Source: Bacillota bacterium
Lineage (GTDB): Bacteria > Bacillota > Dehalobacteriia > UBA4068
Reading direction: 5' to 3'
Assembly (NCBI GenBank): GCA_009778255.1
Contig: WRKD01000225.1
Coordinates: 1-26,307 of the forward strand
Length of the DNA stretch: 26,307 bases
Below the pieces are notes generated by a model. That model was not told where the DNA came from, made no database searches, and saw nothing but the letters and a program-made list of their open reading frames with translations. A program made the position numbers and the translations under genes. Each line of letters begins with the position of its first letter. The stretch's first letter is position 1. Below, one piece after another: positions 1 to 7,473 of this stretch.

Positions 1-2
1 CC

Positions 3-188
3 GGTGGGCATAATCCACGCCCCAGCACAAAAGAAAGGTTGCGCAACCGCTACTTGCACAAACTAAGCTTCTTCGCCGAGCGATACGGGCAAAATCTCTG
101 CGTAGGCTGCGGTCGTTGCATTGAGAAATGTCCGGTTGGTTTAGATATTAGCCGGGTCATCGAAATAATTGGGGAGGCGGATATATGA
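3..188 (+). CDS. 4Fe-4S ferredoxin-type redox subunit, C-terminal fragment
   Basis: Only the last 61 codons are in the window; the gene enters from the left edge and stops at TGA 186-188. The frame is open from base 3 and carries one clear [4Fe-4S] motif, CxxCxxCxxxCP, starting at the codon at 99 (CVGCGRCIEKCP), close to the C-terminus. The next gene starts inside its stop codon (ATGA, 185-188), so the two are translationally coupled and almost certainly form one complex. Iron-sulfur proteins ending this way and followed by an FAD/NAD(P)-binding subunit are known as AsrA (anaerobic sulfite reductase) and as the beta subunit of [NiFe] sulfhydrogenases; related pairs serve other oxidoreductases. 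The fragment is too short to choose between them. Inference: it passes electrons between the flavoprotein and a partner encoded upstream. Confidence 0.8.
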   Translation, partial: GGHNPRPSTKERLRNRYLHKLSFFAERYGQNLCVGCGRCIEKCPVGLDISRVIEIIGEADI

Positions 189-1027
189 AGAGCGAAATAA
201 CCACCGGGCTATCAAACCCGCTATTACCGGTAATATGCACAGTAACGGATATACGGGAGGAAACAGCGGATGTAAAAACTTTCCGCATTCAAGACGGGCA
301 GGGGCATAAACCTTTTACCCCATTACCGGGTCAATTGGGTATGCTCTCGTTATTGGGGGTAGGAGAAGCGATGTTTTCCATTACCGCCCAAGAAGAAGAT
401 TGGCTGGAAATGGCAATTAAAAAAACCGGCTTATTAACAGATGAACTTCATGAGCTTACCGTAGGCGCCAAAGTTGGGCTGCGCGGTCCTTATGGCAACC
501 ATTTCCCCATAAAAGAAGCTCAAGGGCACAATATGCTTTTTATTAGTGGCGGTATTGGCTTGGCGCCCGTACGCTCCTTTATACGCTATGTCTTGGAAAA
601 TCGTGCCGCTTATGGAGATATCGATATCCTTTACGGTGCGCGTTCTTACGACGATTTAGTCTTTAAAGATGATCTTTTTCAAGAGTGGCCAAAAGCGCCC
701 CATACCAAGCTGCATATAACCGTAGATAAAGGTTCCCCCAACTGGCAAGGTAATGTAGGCTTTGTGCCGCCTTATTTGGAAGAATGCGCTTTTTCACCGC
801 AAAACGCCATAGCTATATTATGCGGCCCGCCTATTATGATCAATATGTGTTTAAGCAGCCTTTCTAAAATGGGTTTTGCCGACGAACAAATAATAACCAC
901 CTTGGAATTACGTATGCAATGCGGTATAGGTAAATGCGGCCGCTGCAATATCGGCAGCAAATATGTCTGCTTAGACGGGCCGGTATTCAGCTTAGCCGAG
1001 CTACGCCAGCTTCCCCAAGAAATGTGA
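185..1027 (+). CDS. FAD/NAD(P)-binding, [2Fe-2S] electron-transfer subunit (AsrB / sulfhydrogenase-gamma family)
   Basis: A 280-residue cytoplasmic flavoprotein of the ferredoxin-reductase superfamily. In order: an FAD-binding beta-barrel (about residues 15-105, with GLRGPYGNHFP near its end), an NAD(P)-binding Rossmann domain (LFISGGIGLAPVRS, later ILCGPPIMI), and a C-terminal [2Fe-2S] domain with cysteines 246, 251, 254 and 262 (CX4CX2CX7C). That last domain is the type found in dihydroorotate dehydrogenase electron-transfer subunit, AsrB and sulfhydrogenase gamma; the GIGKCGRC and VCLDGPVF segments resemble AsrB/HydG more than PyrK. It should move electrons between NAD(P)H and the iron-sulfur partner encoded just upstream, which it overlaps by four bases. 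No asrC or hydrogenase large-subunit gene follows; menA-like and polyprenyl synthase genes do. Specific substrate unknown. Confidence 0.85.
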   Translation: MKSEITTGLSNPLLPVICTVTDIREETADVKTFRIQDGQGHKPFTPLPGQLGMLSLLGVGEAMFSITAQEEDWLEMAIKKTGLLTDELHELTVGAKVGLRGPYGNHFPIKEAQGHNMLFISGGIGLAPVRSFIRYVLENRAAYGDIDILYGARSYDDLVFKDDLFQEWPKAPHTKLHITVDKGSPNWQGNVGFVPPYLEECAFSPQNAIAILCGPPIMINMCLSSLSKMGFADEQIITTLELRMQCGIGKCGRCNIGSKYVCLDGPVFSLAELRQLPQEM

Positions 1028-1058
1028 TGACAATAACGGGCATCTTCCAAAAGCGCCT

Positions 1059-1086
1059 TTGCCCGCAAGAAGCCAGATGCTATAAT
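1059..1086 (+). promoter_or_regulatory. Possible promoter for the prenyltransferase gene
   Basis: A perfect TATAAT (-10) lies at 1081-1086, with TTGCCC at 1059-1064 as a 4/6 match to the -35 element and a 16-base spacer. It lies in the gap between the flavoprotein and the MenA-like gene, about 50 bases before the chosen start. The region is AT-rich (a second TATAAT is at 1096-1101), so chance matches are likely; the upstream genes could equally read through. Confidence 0.35.
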
Positions 1087-1136
1087 AAAGATAAGTATAA
1101 TATATATTATATGATTTCCAGATGATCGAGGTTGGC

Positions 1137-2063
1137 ATGCAAAAATCTACATATGGTGAATTGACCGTAAAACACGCACTGGGGCTGGCTTCTCCTCATA
1201 CCTGGGCAGCTTCGGTTTTCCCGGTTTTACTGGGCTCGGCTTTAGCAAAGATTTTAAGCGACAGTTTTTCTTGGCTTATTTTCCTGCTTTTGCTGCCGGC
1301 TACCATACTCTTACAATCATCAGTCAATACGCTAAACGACTATTACGATTTTATTAAAGGCAATGATAAGCTAGAGAATTCTGAAGATCCTGCCGATGCC
1401 ATTTTAGTATATAATAAAATCGATCCACGCTTGGCACAAAAATTGGGTTTTGGCTTTATGGGGGCAGCTGCCCTATTAGGCTTATACCCAATTTTTAAGG
1501 GAGGTATAGTCACACTTATCATTGGTTTAGGCGGTTGCACAATGATCTGGGCTTATTCGGCTGGGCCCAAGCCTATTTCATATTTGCCCTTGGGAGAAAT
1601 AGTATCCGGAACCGTGATGGGCGCCCTGATCACGGCGGCGGTCTTCGCCTCCCATAGCGGCTATGTAAGGGGAATTGTTTTTTTTCTCTCATTGCCTTTA
1701 GTATTCTCTATTGCCTTGATCATGATGACCAATAATATTTGTGATATAGAACGCGACACTCCCATTGGCCGCCTGACCCTACCGGTACTGCTAGGACGCC
1801 CTCATGCCTGTATTGTTTACCGCATTTGCGTTCTTATTTGGTTACTTATGAATATCATCTGTATAGCAGTCTATTTTCATGGCATATTAATACCTGTAAG
1901 CATCATGCTCCTGGCAATTTTTCCTCTATGGCGACGTTTACTTTGCCAACCTCTCATACCACAGCAGCGCGGTTTAGCTATGAAAACAATTATTTTAACT
2001 AATCTTGCTGCAAACACTATTTATGTGTCAGGAATAGTATTACAATATATAATAACTACTTGA
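1137..2063 (+). CDS. menA: UbiA-family prenyltransferase, MenA-like (1,4-dihydroxy-2-naphthoate prenyltransferase)
   Basis: An integral membrane prenyltransferase that should attach a polyprenyl chain to an aromatic acceptor, most likely the menaquinone precursor DHNA. Both Asp-rich UbiA motifs are visible: NDYYDFIKGND in the first third, and NNICDIERD followed by the MenA-like GRLTLPVLLGR. Hydrophobic segments fill the rest. I place the start at ATG 1137 rather than ATG 1122, because GAGG at 1128-1131 is correctly spaced for 1137 and nothing suitable precedes 1122; this gives 308 codons, usual for MenA. The stretch after motif 1 (DAILVYNKIDP) differs from Bacillus or E. coli MenA and seems typical of a separate MenA-like clade; this is from memory. 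The next gene makes long prenyl chains, which supports a quinone role. Another aromatic acceptor is possible. Confidence 0.78.
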   Translation: MQKSTYGELTVKHALGLASPHTWAASVFPVLLGSALAKILSDSFSWLIFLLLLPATILLQSSVNTLNDYYDFIKGNDKLENSEDPADAILVYNKIDPRLAQKLGFGFMGAAALLGLYPIFKGGIVTLIIGLGGCTMIWAYSAGPKPISYLPLGEIVSGTVMGALITAAVFASHSGYVRGIVFFLSLPLVFSIALIMMTNNICDIERDTPIGRLTLPVLLGRPHACIVYRICVLIWLLMNIICIAVYFHGILIPVSIMLLAIFPLWRRLLCQPLIPQQRGLAMKTIILTNLAANTIYVSGIVLQYIITT

Positions 2064-2081
2064 TCTGTATAGGTTATGTAA

Positions 2082-3107
2082 ATGGAAAATATCTTACTAA
2101 ACTGCAAAGGCTTAAGCGCAGAACTTTCTTTTGTAGATAATTATATCGACGAGTTTTTGCGTACCAACCAAGAAACAGGGGCGGTGGCTCAAGTGTTGAG
2201 CAGCGCGCGGTTAAGCCGCGGCAAAATGATACGCCCGCTGCTGCTACTTATAGCAGCCCGTTTTGGTTCGCGTTATCAGGAAAGAAGGCAGCGTTTATGC
2301 AAGCTGGGCGCATTGATCGAAATAGTGCATATGACTTCCTTAATCCATGATGATATTATCGACGATTCACCGCTGCGCCGTGGCCGCTCTACCGTACAAC
2401 AGCAATATGGTAAAGATATGGCGGTTTTTGCCGGAGATTTTATGATCAGCCGTGTGCTGCGGCTACTCTCGCAAGAACGCCTGAATCGGGAAGGCCTGGG
2501 CATAGCGGAAACTATCGAGGAAATGTGCCATGGCGAATTGGGGCAAATGAGCTGCCGCTGGGACACAAAAACTACAATCGACGCTTATTTGCGCAATATA
2601 CATGGCAAAACAGTAGCGCTTTTTGTGAAAGCCATGCAGCTGGGCGCCGCCGCCGCCGGCGCCAACGAACGCATTATCAATAGCTTGGCTGCTATTGGCG
2701 AGCATATTGGCTATATGTTTCAAATGCGTGACGATTTGCTTGATTTCACTTCTGTGGCAGATCAAGTGGGCAAGCCGGTACATCGGGATTTTGCAGACGG
2801 CATTTATACCTTGCCGGTGTTATATGCTTTTGCCCAACCCTCTTATAGCCCGCGGCTAAAAGAAATAGCCGCCATAAACAATGACGCCGTCCGTTATGAA
2901 GAATTTCTTCAGGAAATGGGAAAGTTAGTACATCAAAGCGGTGGTTTTGAATTTTGCCAACGTCAAATAGATAATCATGCCGCCTTAGCAATGCGGCAAA
3001 TATCAACCCTGCCGGTACAGGAAGCGCGGCAGGGTTTAAGTAGAATTGTAGAACAATTATTGGATTACGGTGAAGAAGCGCATTTGCCAATTACTGGAAG
3101 CCTCTAA
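2082..3107 (+). CDS. Long-chain polyprenyl diphosphate synthase (trans-isoprenyl diphosphate synthase)
   Basis: A 341-residue enzyme that condenses isopentenyl diphosphate onto an allylic primer to build the chain used by the neighbouring prenyltransferase. The first Asp-rich motif is HDDIIDDSPLRRG (about residues 90-100) and the second is RDDLLDF (about 218-224); GKTVALF and the early RGKMIRP substrate-binding stretch are also present. The residues just before the first motif (MTSLIH) include small Thr/Ser at the position where short-chain farnesyl synthases carry an aromatic residue, so a long product (heptaprenyl/octaprenyl) is likely. No HepS-like partner is adjacent, so it may act as a homodimer (inference). 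It starts 18 bases after the prenyltransferase stop, with only a weak AGG upstream, suggesting coupling. It converges on the next gene with no clear terminator between them. Confidence 0.88.
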   Translation: MENILLNCKGLSAELSFVDNYIDEFLRTNQETGAVAQVLSSARLSRGKMIRPLLLLIAARFGSRYQERRQRLCKLGALIEIVHMTSLIHDDIIDDSPLRRGRSTVQQQYGKDMAVFAGDFMISRVLRLLSQERLNREGLGIAETIEEMCHGELGQMSCRWDTKTTIDAYLRNIHGKTVALFVKAMQLGAAAAGANERIINSLAAIGEHIGYMFQMRDDLLDFTSVADQVGKPVHRDFADGIYTLPVLYAFAQPSYSPRLKEIAAINNDAVRYEEFLQEMGKLVHQSGGFEFCQRQIDNHAALAMRQISTLPVQEARQGLSRIVEQLLDYGEEAHLPITGSL

Positions 3108-3141
3108 AATGCATTTATAGCCAAAACAAACAAAGAAATAC

Positions 3142-3882
3142 TCAACCTCGCATAAAGCGCGCTAAGAAATCTTTAGTCACTTGCTTTTGCGGATCATTAA
3201 AAATTTGCTTTGGCAAGCCCTCTTCGCAAATAACGCCGTCATGCATAAACACCACCCGGCTTGAAACATCGCGAGCGAAAGCCATTTCATGTGTTACAAT
3301 AACCATGGTCAGCCCTTCCATAGCCAATGTACGCATCACCGCCAAAACCTCGCCTACCATCTGCGGATCTAGGGCACTGGTCGGTTCATCGAAAAGTAGT
3401 ATTTCCGGCTCCATCGAAAGTGCGCGGGCAATAGCCACCCTTTGCTGCTGTCCGCCCGAAAGCTGTCTGGGGCGAGCATTAATAAAGGGGGCCATTCCCA
3501 CTTTATGCAGATAATTAATAGCTATCCTGCGCGCATTAAGCTTATCTATTTTTAATACCCGCCGCAAGCCAACCATACAATTTTTTAAGGCGCTCATATT
3601 ATAAAATAAATTGAAATTCTGAAATACCATGCCAACCTTCTTCCGATAGGCAGCTACAGATAACTTACCCGAGACAATATTTTCTCCATGAAACAGTATC
3701 TGCCCACCGGATACTGTTTCCAACATATTAATACAACGTAAAAGCGTCGATTTTCCGGAACCGGATGCGCCAATAACACAGATTACATCGCCTTTTTTTA
3801 CATTAAAATTGATATCTTTTAAAACCTCATTACCGCCAAAATTCTTAACAAGGTGGCGAATCTCCAAAATATTCTCACTCAC
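3142..3882 (-). CDS. Polar amino-acid ABC transporter, ATP-binding protein
   Basis: A 246-residue ATPase of the GlnQ/HisP class that powers uptake of a polar amino acid from the inner membrane face. Walker A is GASGSGKST (38-46), the Q-loop is VFQNFNLF (about 87-94), the signature is LSGGQQQR (141-148), Walker B is ILLFDEP (161-167), and the H-loop is VTHEM. It overlaps the upstream permease gene by four bases (3879-3882) and is last of a three-gene operon running lipoprotein, permease, ATPase. All catalytic elements are intact. The family covers glutamine, arginine, histidine, cystine and others; the ATPase does not reveal the substrate. Confidence 0.93.
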   Translation of the reverse strand: MSENILEIRHLVKNFGGNEVLKDINFNVKKGDVICVIGASGSGKSTLLRCINMLETVSGGQILFHGENIVSGKLSVAAYRKKVGMVFQNFNLFYNMSALKNCMVGLRRVLKIDKLNARRIAINYLHKVGMAPFINARPRQLSGGQQQRVAIARALSMEPEILLFDEPTSALDPQMVGEVLAVMRTLAMEGLTMVIVTHEMAFARDVSSRVVFMHDGVICEEGLPKQIFNDPQKQVTKDFLARFMRG

Positions 3883-4664
3883 CGTTTACCCTCCTTCATC
3901 GGATAATTATACATGCCGCTGGTATGAGCAAGGGTATCGTGAGTAGCTAAATCGTAGTTAAGCTCCCCTTCCATTTTTTTCTCTATCACCCTCAATAATC
4001 GTGAAAAAAACAAAGTCATAGCCAAATACATAATCATGGTCAAAGTAAATGTTTCAAAATATCGGTAATTAGCGCCCGCCGCCCCGCGCGAGGCATACAT
4101 GAGTTCCACTATGCCAATACTGGAAAGCACACATGTATCCTTAATATTGATAATCAAATTATTACTTATCTGCGGCATGATATTGCGTAAAGCCTGCGGT
4201 AATATCACGCTGGTCATCGTTTGATAATGAGTCATACCAATAGCCTTGGCGCCCTCAGTTTGTCCGGGGTCTATAGATAATATACCGCCCCGCACCGTTT
4301 CCGACATATAGGCACCGGTATTGATAGATACGATAAAAAAGGCGGCAAACCACATAGACATATTGATATTAAAGAGTAAAGCCGAGCCAAAAAAAATGAA
4401 AAAAGCCTGCGCCATCATGGGTGTTCCGCGAAATACCTCCACATAAACACCGAGCGCCACCCTAATAAGACGCAACAGAAATTTTTTTATTGCATGATCA
4501 TTTTTATTTGTCGGTATGGTTTGCACTATACCAATAACAAAACCGATCAGGCAACCTAGTATGGTGGCAACAAAAGAAATAATCAGGGTATTCCTGGCTC
4601 CCCGCAGCATCGACAAGCCGGAATTATCTATTATATAGCTAATCCACTGGAAAAATGTATCCAT
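3879..4664 (-). CDS. Polar amino-acid ABC transporter, permease
   Basis: A 261-residue membrane protein of the HisM/GlnP type. N-terminal hydrophobic segments (about residues 25-50 and 85-115) are followed by the conserved cytoplasmic coupling loop SETVRGGILSIDPGQTEGAKAIGM and QTMTSVILPQALRNIMP, typical of this family (shown in two parts). One permease gene is present, so it presumably forms a homodimer. The stop overlaps the ATPase start, and the substrate-binding lipoprotein gene ends 24 bases upstream of this start, so the three are one operon. An insertion of charged residues (TIPTNKNDHAIKKFLLR) sits between the first two hydrophobic parts, which is common in the family. Substrate not determinable. 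Confidence 0.92.
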   Translation of the reverse strand: MDTFFQWISYIIDNSGLSMLRGARNTLIISFVATILGCLIGFVIGIVQTIPTNKNDHAIKKFLLRLIRVALGVYVEVFRGTPMMAQAFFIFFGSALLFNINMSMWFAAFFIVSINTGAYMSETVRGGILSIDPGQTEGAKAIGMTHYQTMTSVILPQALRNIMPQISNNLIINIKDTCVLSSIGIVELMYASRGAAGANYRYFETFTLTMIMYLAMTLFFSRLLRVIEKKMEGELNYDLATHDTLAHTSGMYNYPMKEGKR

Positions 4665-4688
4665 ATTTTTGCTCTTTTCCCATTAGTA

Positions 4689-5516
4689 TTATTCCGCAGA
4701 CAAGGGTTGCACTTTAATTGCTTCATTCATCATTCTTTCAAAATCTTCTATGCTAAGCTTATCCAAAGCCTCATTGAGCTTATCCGCTAAATCTTTATTG
4801 CCCTTTTTCAGCGATACGCCAATATTGATCTCTTCATCAGAAACCAAGAAGTTATCGGCAGAATCGGAAAAATCTAGCAGTCGCAGTTGCGGATACACGG
4901 CTACCGCGGCCATGGCTGTTGGCAAATCTGTAACCACCAAATCACATTTACCCGCAGTAAGGGAAACCAACATAGCCGGGGCGGAATCCATAGCCGGTAA
5001 AATATTTACCCCCGCTATTTGTGGCAGGCATACATTATACCATACCGTATTTTGCTGAGAAGTGCAAGATGCACCGCTAAGATCGGAAATGCCTTGTGCT
5101 AAAGCAAACTTGGAATCTTCTTTTACCAGGCAAACAATAGAGGCATAGTAATATGGGCTGGTAAAATCTACCGTCATTTTCCGCTCCTCGGTTATAGATT
5201 GCCCGGCTATAGCGCAATCTATGGTACCGGATTGTACCGCTACAGGTAAACTATCCCAATCCATTTTACATATCTCCAGCTTGTAACCAATCTTTTCTGC
5301 TAAATATTTTGCCATCATAACATCGTATCCATAAGCATAATCACTACTGTCTTTTATAGGCACAGCGCCGTTGGCATCGGTTTGTTGCGTCCAGTTATAT
5401 GGCGCATAAGCGCATTCCATACCTACTTTCAATACACCCTCTTCTTTTTGCCCACAAGCGCTTATTAGCATCAAGATCATCAGCAAAGTCAATATGAGAT
5501 AAATCGTTTTTTTCAT
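4689..5516 (-). CDS. Polar amino-acid ABC transporter, substrate-binding lipoprotein
   Basis: A 275-residue extracellular or periplasmic receptor of family 3 (SBP_bac_3). The N-terminus is a lipoprotein signal, with Lys-Lys, a hydrophobic run and lipobox LISAC (Cys21, followed by GQKEEG). The fold is recognisable from VGMECAYAPYNW, GYDVMMAKYLAEKIG, the WDSLPVAVQSGTIDCAIAG segment and the FTSPYYY motif. An insertion of about 12 residues (around TQQTDANGAVPIKDSSD) sits after the first strand and could change specificity. It is the first gene of the importer operon and diverges from the Nudix gene across a 143-base gap that must hold both promoters. The ligand is a polar amino acid; which one cannot be read from the sequence. 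Confidence 0.9.
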   Translation of the reverse strand: MKKTIYLILTLLMILMLISACGQKEEGVLKVGMECAYAPYNWTQQTDANGAVPIKDSSDYAYGYDVMMAKYLAEKIGYKLEICKMDWDSLPVAVQSGTIDCAIAGQSITEERKMTVDFTSPYYYASIVCLVKEDSKFALAQGISDLSGASCTSQQNTVWYNVCLPQIAGVNILPAMDSAPAMLVSLTAGKCDLVVTDLPTAMAAVAVYPQLRLLDFSDSADNFLVSDEEINIGVSLKKGNKDLADKLNEALDKLSIEDFERMMNEAIKVQPLSAE

Positions 5517-5659
5517 TATTATCTACCACCCTTATTATATTTATCATGCTCGTATATATTATCATCAAAAGTATTTTTACGCAATAAAAAAATATAGTCT
5601 CGTCCTATCCGTTCAGGCTCTTGTTTTACTAAACTGAGCAAATAGGTCAAGGAGGTTTT
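5517..5659. promoter_or_regulatory. Divergent intergenic region between the amino-acid importer and nudC
   Basis: This 143-base AT-rich gap must hold the start signals of both flanking units. I see the nudC ribosome binding site AAGGAGG (5649-5655) and several TATAAT-like boxes on both strands, but no -10/-35 pair good enough to name. No riboswitch or T-box consensus was recognised. Confidence 0.4.
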
Positions 5660-6523
5660 ATGCTCCATAATATTAAACCGCATGAATATCATTGTGATTT
5701 TCTGCCGCGCCCCCCGGTGCAAAAAAAAGATCATCTTCTATTGTTCGAAGGCGAGCATATACTAACCAAACGCAAGCATGACCGCTTAACCTTACCCATA
5801 TTTTGCGATTTGTTATATGCCAAACACTGGAGCAAAGAAGCGCGTTATTTGTTTTCAGTGGACGATACAGCTTATTACGATGTTCCCGTAAGCCAGTTAT
5901 CACAAGAATATGGCAAAAAGGAAGGCGAAAGGGAATCTATGCAATATATACCGGTAAGTAGTTTGCGTACTTTCGAACCGGCGTATTTAGCTTTTGCTGC
6001 TATTACCGGCTACCACTTACATTTTTGGTATACGCATAACCACTTTTGCGGCGCTTGCGGCAGAGAATTTACACATGCTAAAAATGAACGGGCTCTTTTA
6101 TGCCCGCATTGTGGTTACCTGAAATATCCTGATATTTCCCTGGCAGTTATCGTAGGAGTTAGCGATGGCGATAAACTGCTCTTAACCAGATACGCAAATA
6201 GGCCATACAAAAGATTGGCGTTGATCGCCGGTTTTGTAGAAATCGGCGAAGCTTTGGAAGATACGGTTTTACGGGAAGTTATGGAAGAGGTAGGTCTTAA
6301 TGTAAAAAACATTCATTATTACGACAGCCAGCCCTGGGGCTTTTCTAATTCTTTATTGGCTGGTTTTTTCGCCGAAGTTGATGGTTCTACTAATATAACC
6401 CTAGATAACAGGGAATTGGCTGAAGCGATCTGGGTAAAGCGTGAAGAAATACCCGATGACGCCAACCTTATCAGCCTCACCTCAAAAATGATGGCGGCTT
6501 TTAAACTCAACAAAAACAGATAA
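5660..6523 (+). CDS. nudC: NudC-type Nudix hydrolase (NAD(H) diphosphatase)
   Basis: A 287-residue cytoplasmic hydrolase predicted to cleave NADH/NAD to NMN(H) and AMP; NudC members also remove NAD caps from RNA (family knowledge). A degenerate N-terminal domain (1-125) precedes a zinc ribbon with cysteines 130, 133, 148 and 151. The Nudix domain holds a complete Nudix box at 191-213 (GFVEIGEALEDTVLREVMEE then VGL), including the REVMEE metal-binding glutamates. The NudC signature SQPW is present at 223-226, but the rest reads GFSNS where E. coli-type proteins have PFPxS. AAGGAGG at 5649-5655 is a strong ribosome binding site with a short 4-base spacer. It is transcribed alone, divergent from the amino-acid importer. 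Loss of the two prolines leaves some room for a related dinucleotide substrate. Confidence 0.87.
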   Translation: MLHNIKPHEYHCDFLPRPPVQKKDHLLLFEGEHILTKRKHDRLTLPIFCDLLYAKHWSKEARYLFSVDDTAYYDVPVSQLSQEYGKKEGERESMQYIPVSSLRTFEPAYLAFAAITGYHLHFWYTHNHFCGACGREFTHAKNERALLCPHCGYLKYPDISLAVIVGVSDGDKLLLTRYANRPYKRLALIAGFVEIGEALEDTVLREVMEEVGLNVKNIHYYDSQPWGFSNSLLAGFFAEVDGSTNITLDNRELAEAIWVKREEIPDDANLISLTSKMMAAFKLNKNR

Positions 6524-6684
6524 TCCTGGCAAAATTGCAGGAAAGGCAGTTGCAGTGAAGAATTTACATGTAATAGCGGGCTTTGACTGCCAGGCTGTTT
6601 ACGCTTTTCTAGAGCTTATAAACGTCCCAAACATTTAATGGTTTTTATGTCTTCTGAGATAGATTAAATAGGAGGTTGGCAAGT
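6524..6684 (+). other. Gene-free gap with inverted repeats ahead of the Yip1/MacAB-like operon
   Basis: A 161-base stretch between nudC and the export operon. It contains a 7-base inverted repeat, CCTGGCA (6525-6531) with TGCCAGG (6588-6594), enclosing a 10-base palindrome TTACATGTAA (6564-6573). TTGACT at 6583-6588 could be a -35 element, but no good -10 follows at the right distance (TTTCTA, 6606-6611, is poor). AGGAGG at 6670-6675 is the ribosome binding site of the next gene. Regulatory content is likely because the operon must start here, but the elements are not proven. Confidence 0.35.
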
Positions 6685-7473
6685 ATGGATATGGAAAACA
6701 ATGAAATTTTTACTATTGTAGAAGATGAAGTACAAAAAATGAGTTTTATTCAACGTTTGGTAAGTCTTTTTACTGCCCCTGTCAAACTAATGCAAAATAT
6801 CAAATACTATCCGAAAATTGCCGCTGCACTTTTGCTATGTATGGGCCTAAGCCTTTTAACTCTTCCTTTTGTTAGCAAAATAACTGAAATCACCACCAAT
6901 ATGATGTCGGAAATAATGCTTATACGTTACGGGCAGGATTTTATCAGTTTTATGGAATCAACACAGGCAGCGGCTAATAATCCTCAACTCTCGGCTATTA
7001 CAACTGCTTCCACAACCCTTGTTCTGCTTTTATCTTATCCTTTAATGTGTGTTATTAAAACCCTGATCTTATTTATTATTACAAAAATTGCCAAAGGCAT
7101 GGCCACATTTAAGCAATATGCCTCTATGTACGCGCATATACTGCTTATTGCCGTATTAGGTTCTATCATTACAACTTCTATTATGGCTGCTATGGGAACC
7201 TTACTGGATGTCAGTTCTCTGGCGGCAGTATTTATGCCAAGCGGTAATTTTTCTATGATACCTTATAACTTACTTGCTTCAATATCTTTATTTACTGTAT
7301 TGGAAATAATTTTGGCGGGCATTGGCGTTAAGGAAATAAATGGTTTTACGAATAGAAAAGCCATTATCGTAGTATCGATTATCTTTATATTATCTGTTGC
7401 ATTTACTACAATAATGGCAGGTTCAAGTGTATATATGATGGATTTATCTTATAAAGCGCTGGGGTATCAATAA
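6685..7473 (+). CDS. Yip1-family membrane protein, YknW-like accessory of an ABC export system
   Basis: A 262-residue membrane protein with about five hydrophobic segments (near residues 43-63, 105-130, 145-168, 192-215 and 225-247) after a short acidic cytoplasmic N-terminus. The pattern and position match the Yip1-domain protein YknW of Bacillus subtilis, which is encoded with a membrane-fusion protein, an ATPase and a permease (YknXYZ) and helps assemble that complex. The frame is open from TTG 6676, but I place the start at ATG 6685, nine bases after AGGAGG (6670-6675). Its TAA shares one base with the ATG of the next gene (TAATG, 7471-7475), so expression is coupled. Sequence identity to Yip1 proteins is inferred from topology and context rather than a strong motif. 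Confidence 0.75.
   Translation: MDMENNEIFTIVEDEVQKMSFIQRLVSLFTAPVKLMQNIKYYPKIAAALLLCMGLSLLTLPFVSKITEITTNMMSEIMLIRYGQDFISFMESTQAAANNPQLSAITTASTTLVLLLSYPLMCVIKTLILFIITKIAKGMATFKQYASMYAHILLIAVLGSIITTSIMAAMGTLLDVSSLAAVFMPSGNFSMIPYNLLASISLFTVLEIILAGIGVKEINGFTNRKAIIVVSIIFILSVAFTTIMAGSSVYMMDLSYKALGYQ

Noticed and set aside
1037..1065. CGGGC ... GCCCG inverted repeat after the flavoprotein gene as a terminator
   Set aside because: The stem is only five bases with a 19-base loop and no U-tract follows.
934..1125. Open frame of 63 codons on the plus strand after the flavoprotein
   Set aside because: Mostly an out-of-frame shadow of the Cys-rich end of the flavoprotein gene; the composition is not protein-like and no ribosome binding site is seen.
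3108..3141. Possible bidirectional terminator between the convergent polyprenyl synthase and amino-acid ATPase genes
   Set aside because: On the minus strand the gap is T-rich but has no stable hairpin; nothing supports a terminator.
5519..5734. Open frame of 71 codons on the minus strand, upstream of the amino-acid receptor gene
   Set aside because: It overlaps the nudC start on the other strand, has no domain or convincing ribosome binding site, and fills the divergent promoter region; most likely chance.
6525..6541. Hairpin CCTGGCAA/TTGCAGG as nudC terminator
   Set aside because: The stem has a bulge and a very tight loop, and the tail is A/G-rich rather than U-rich.
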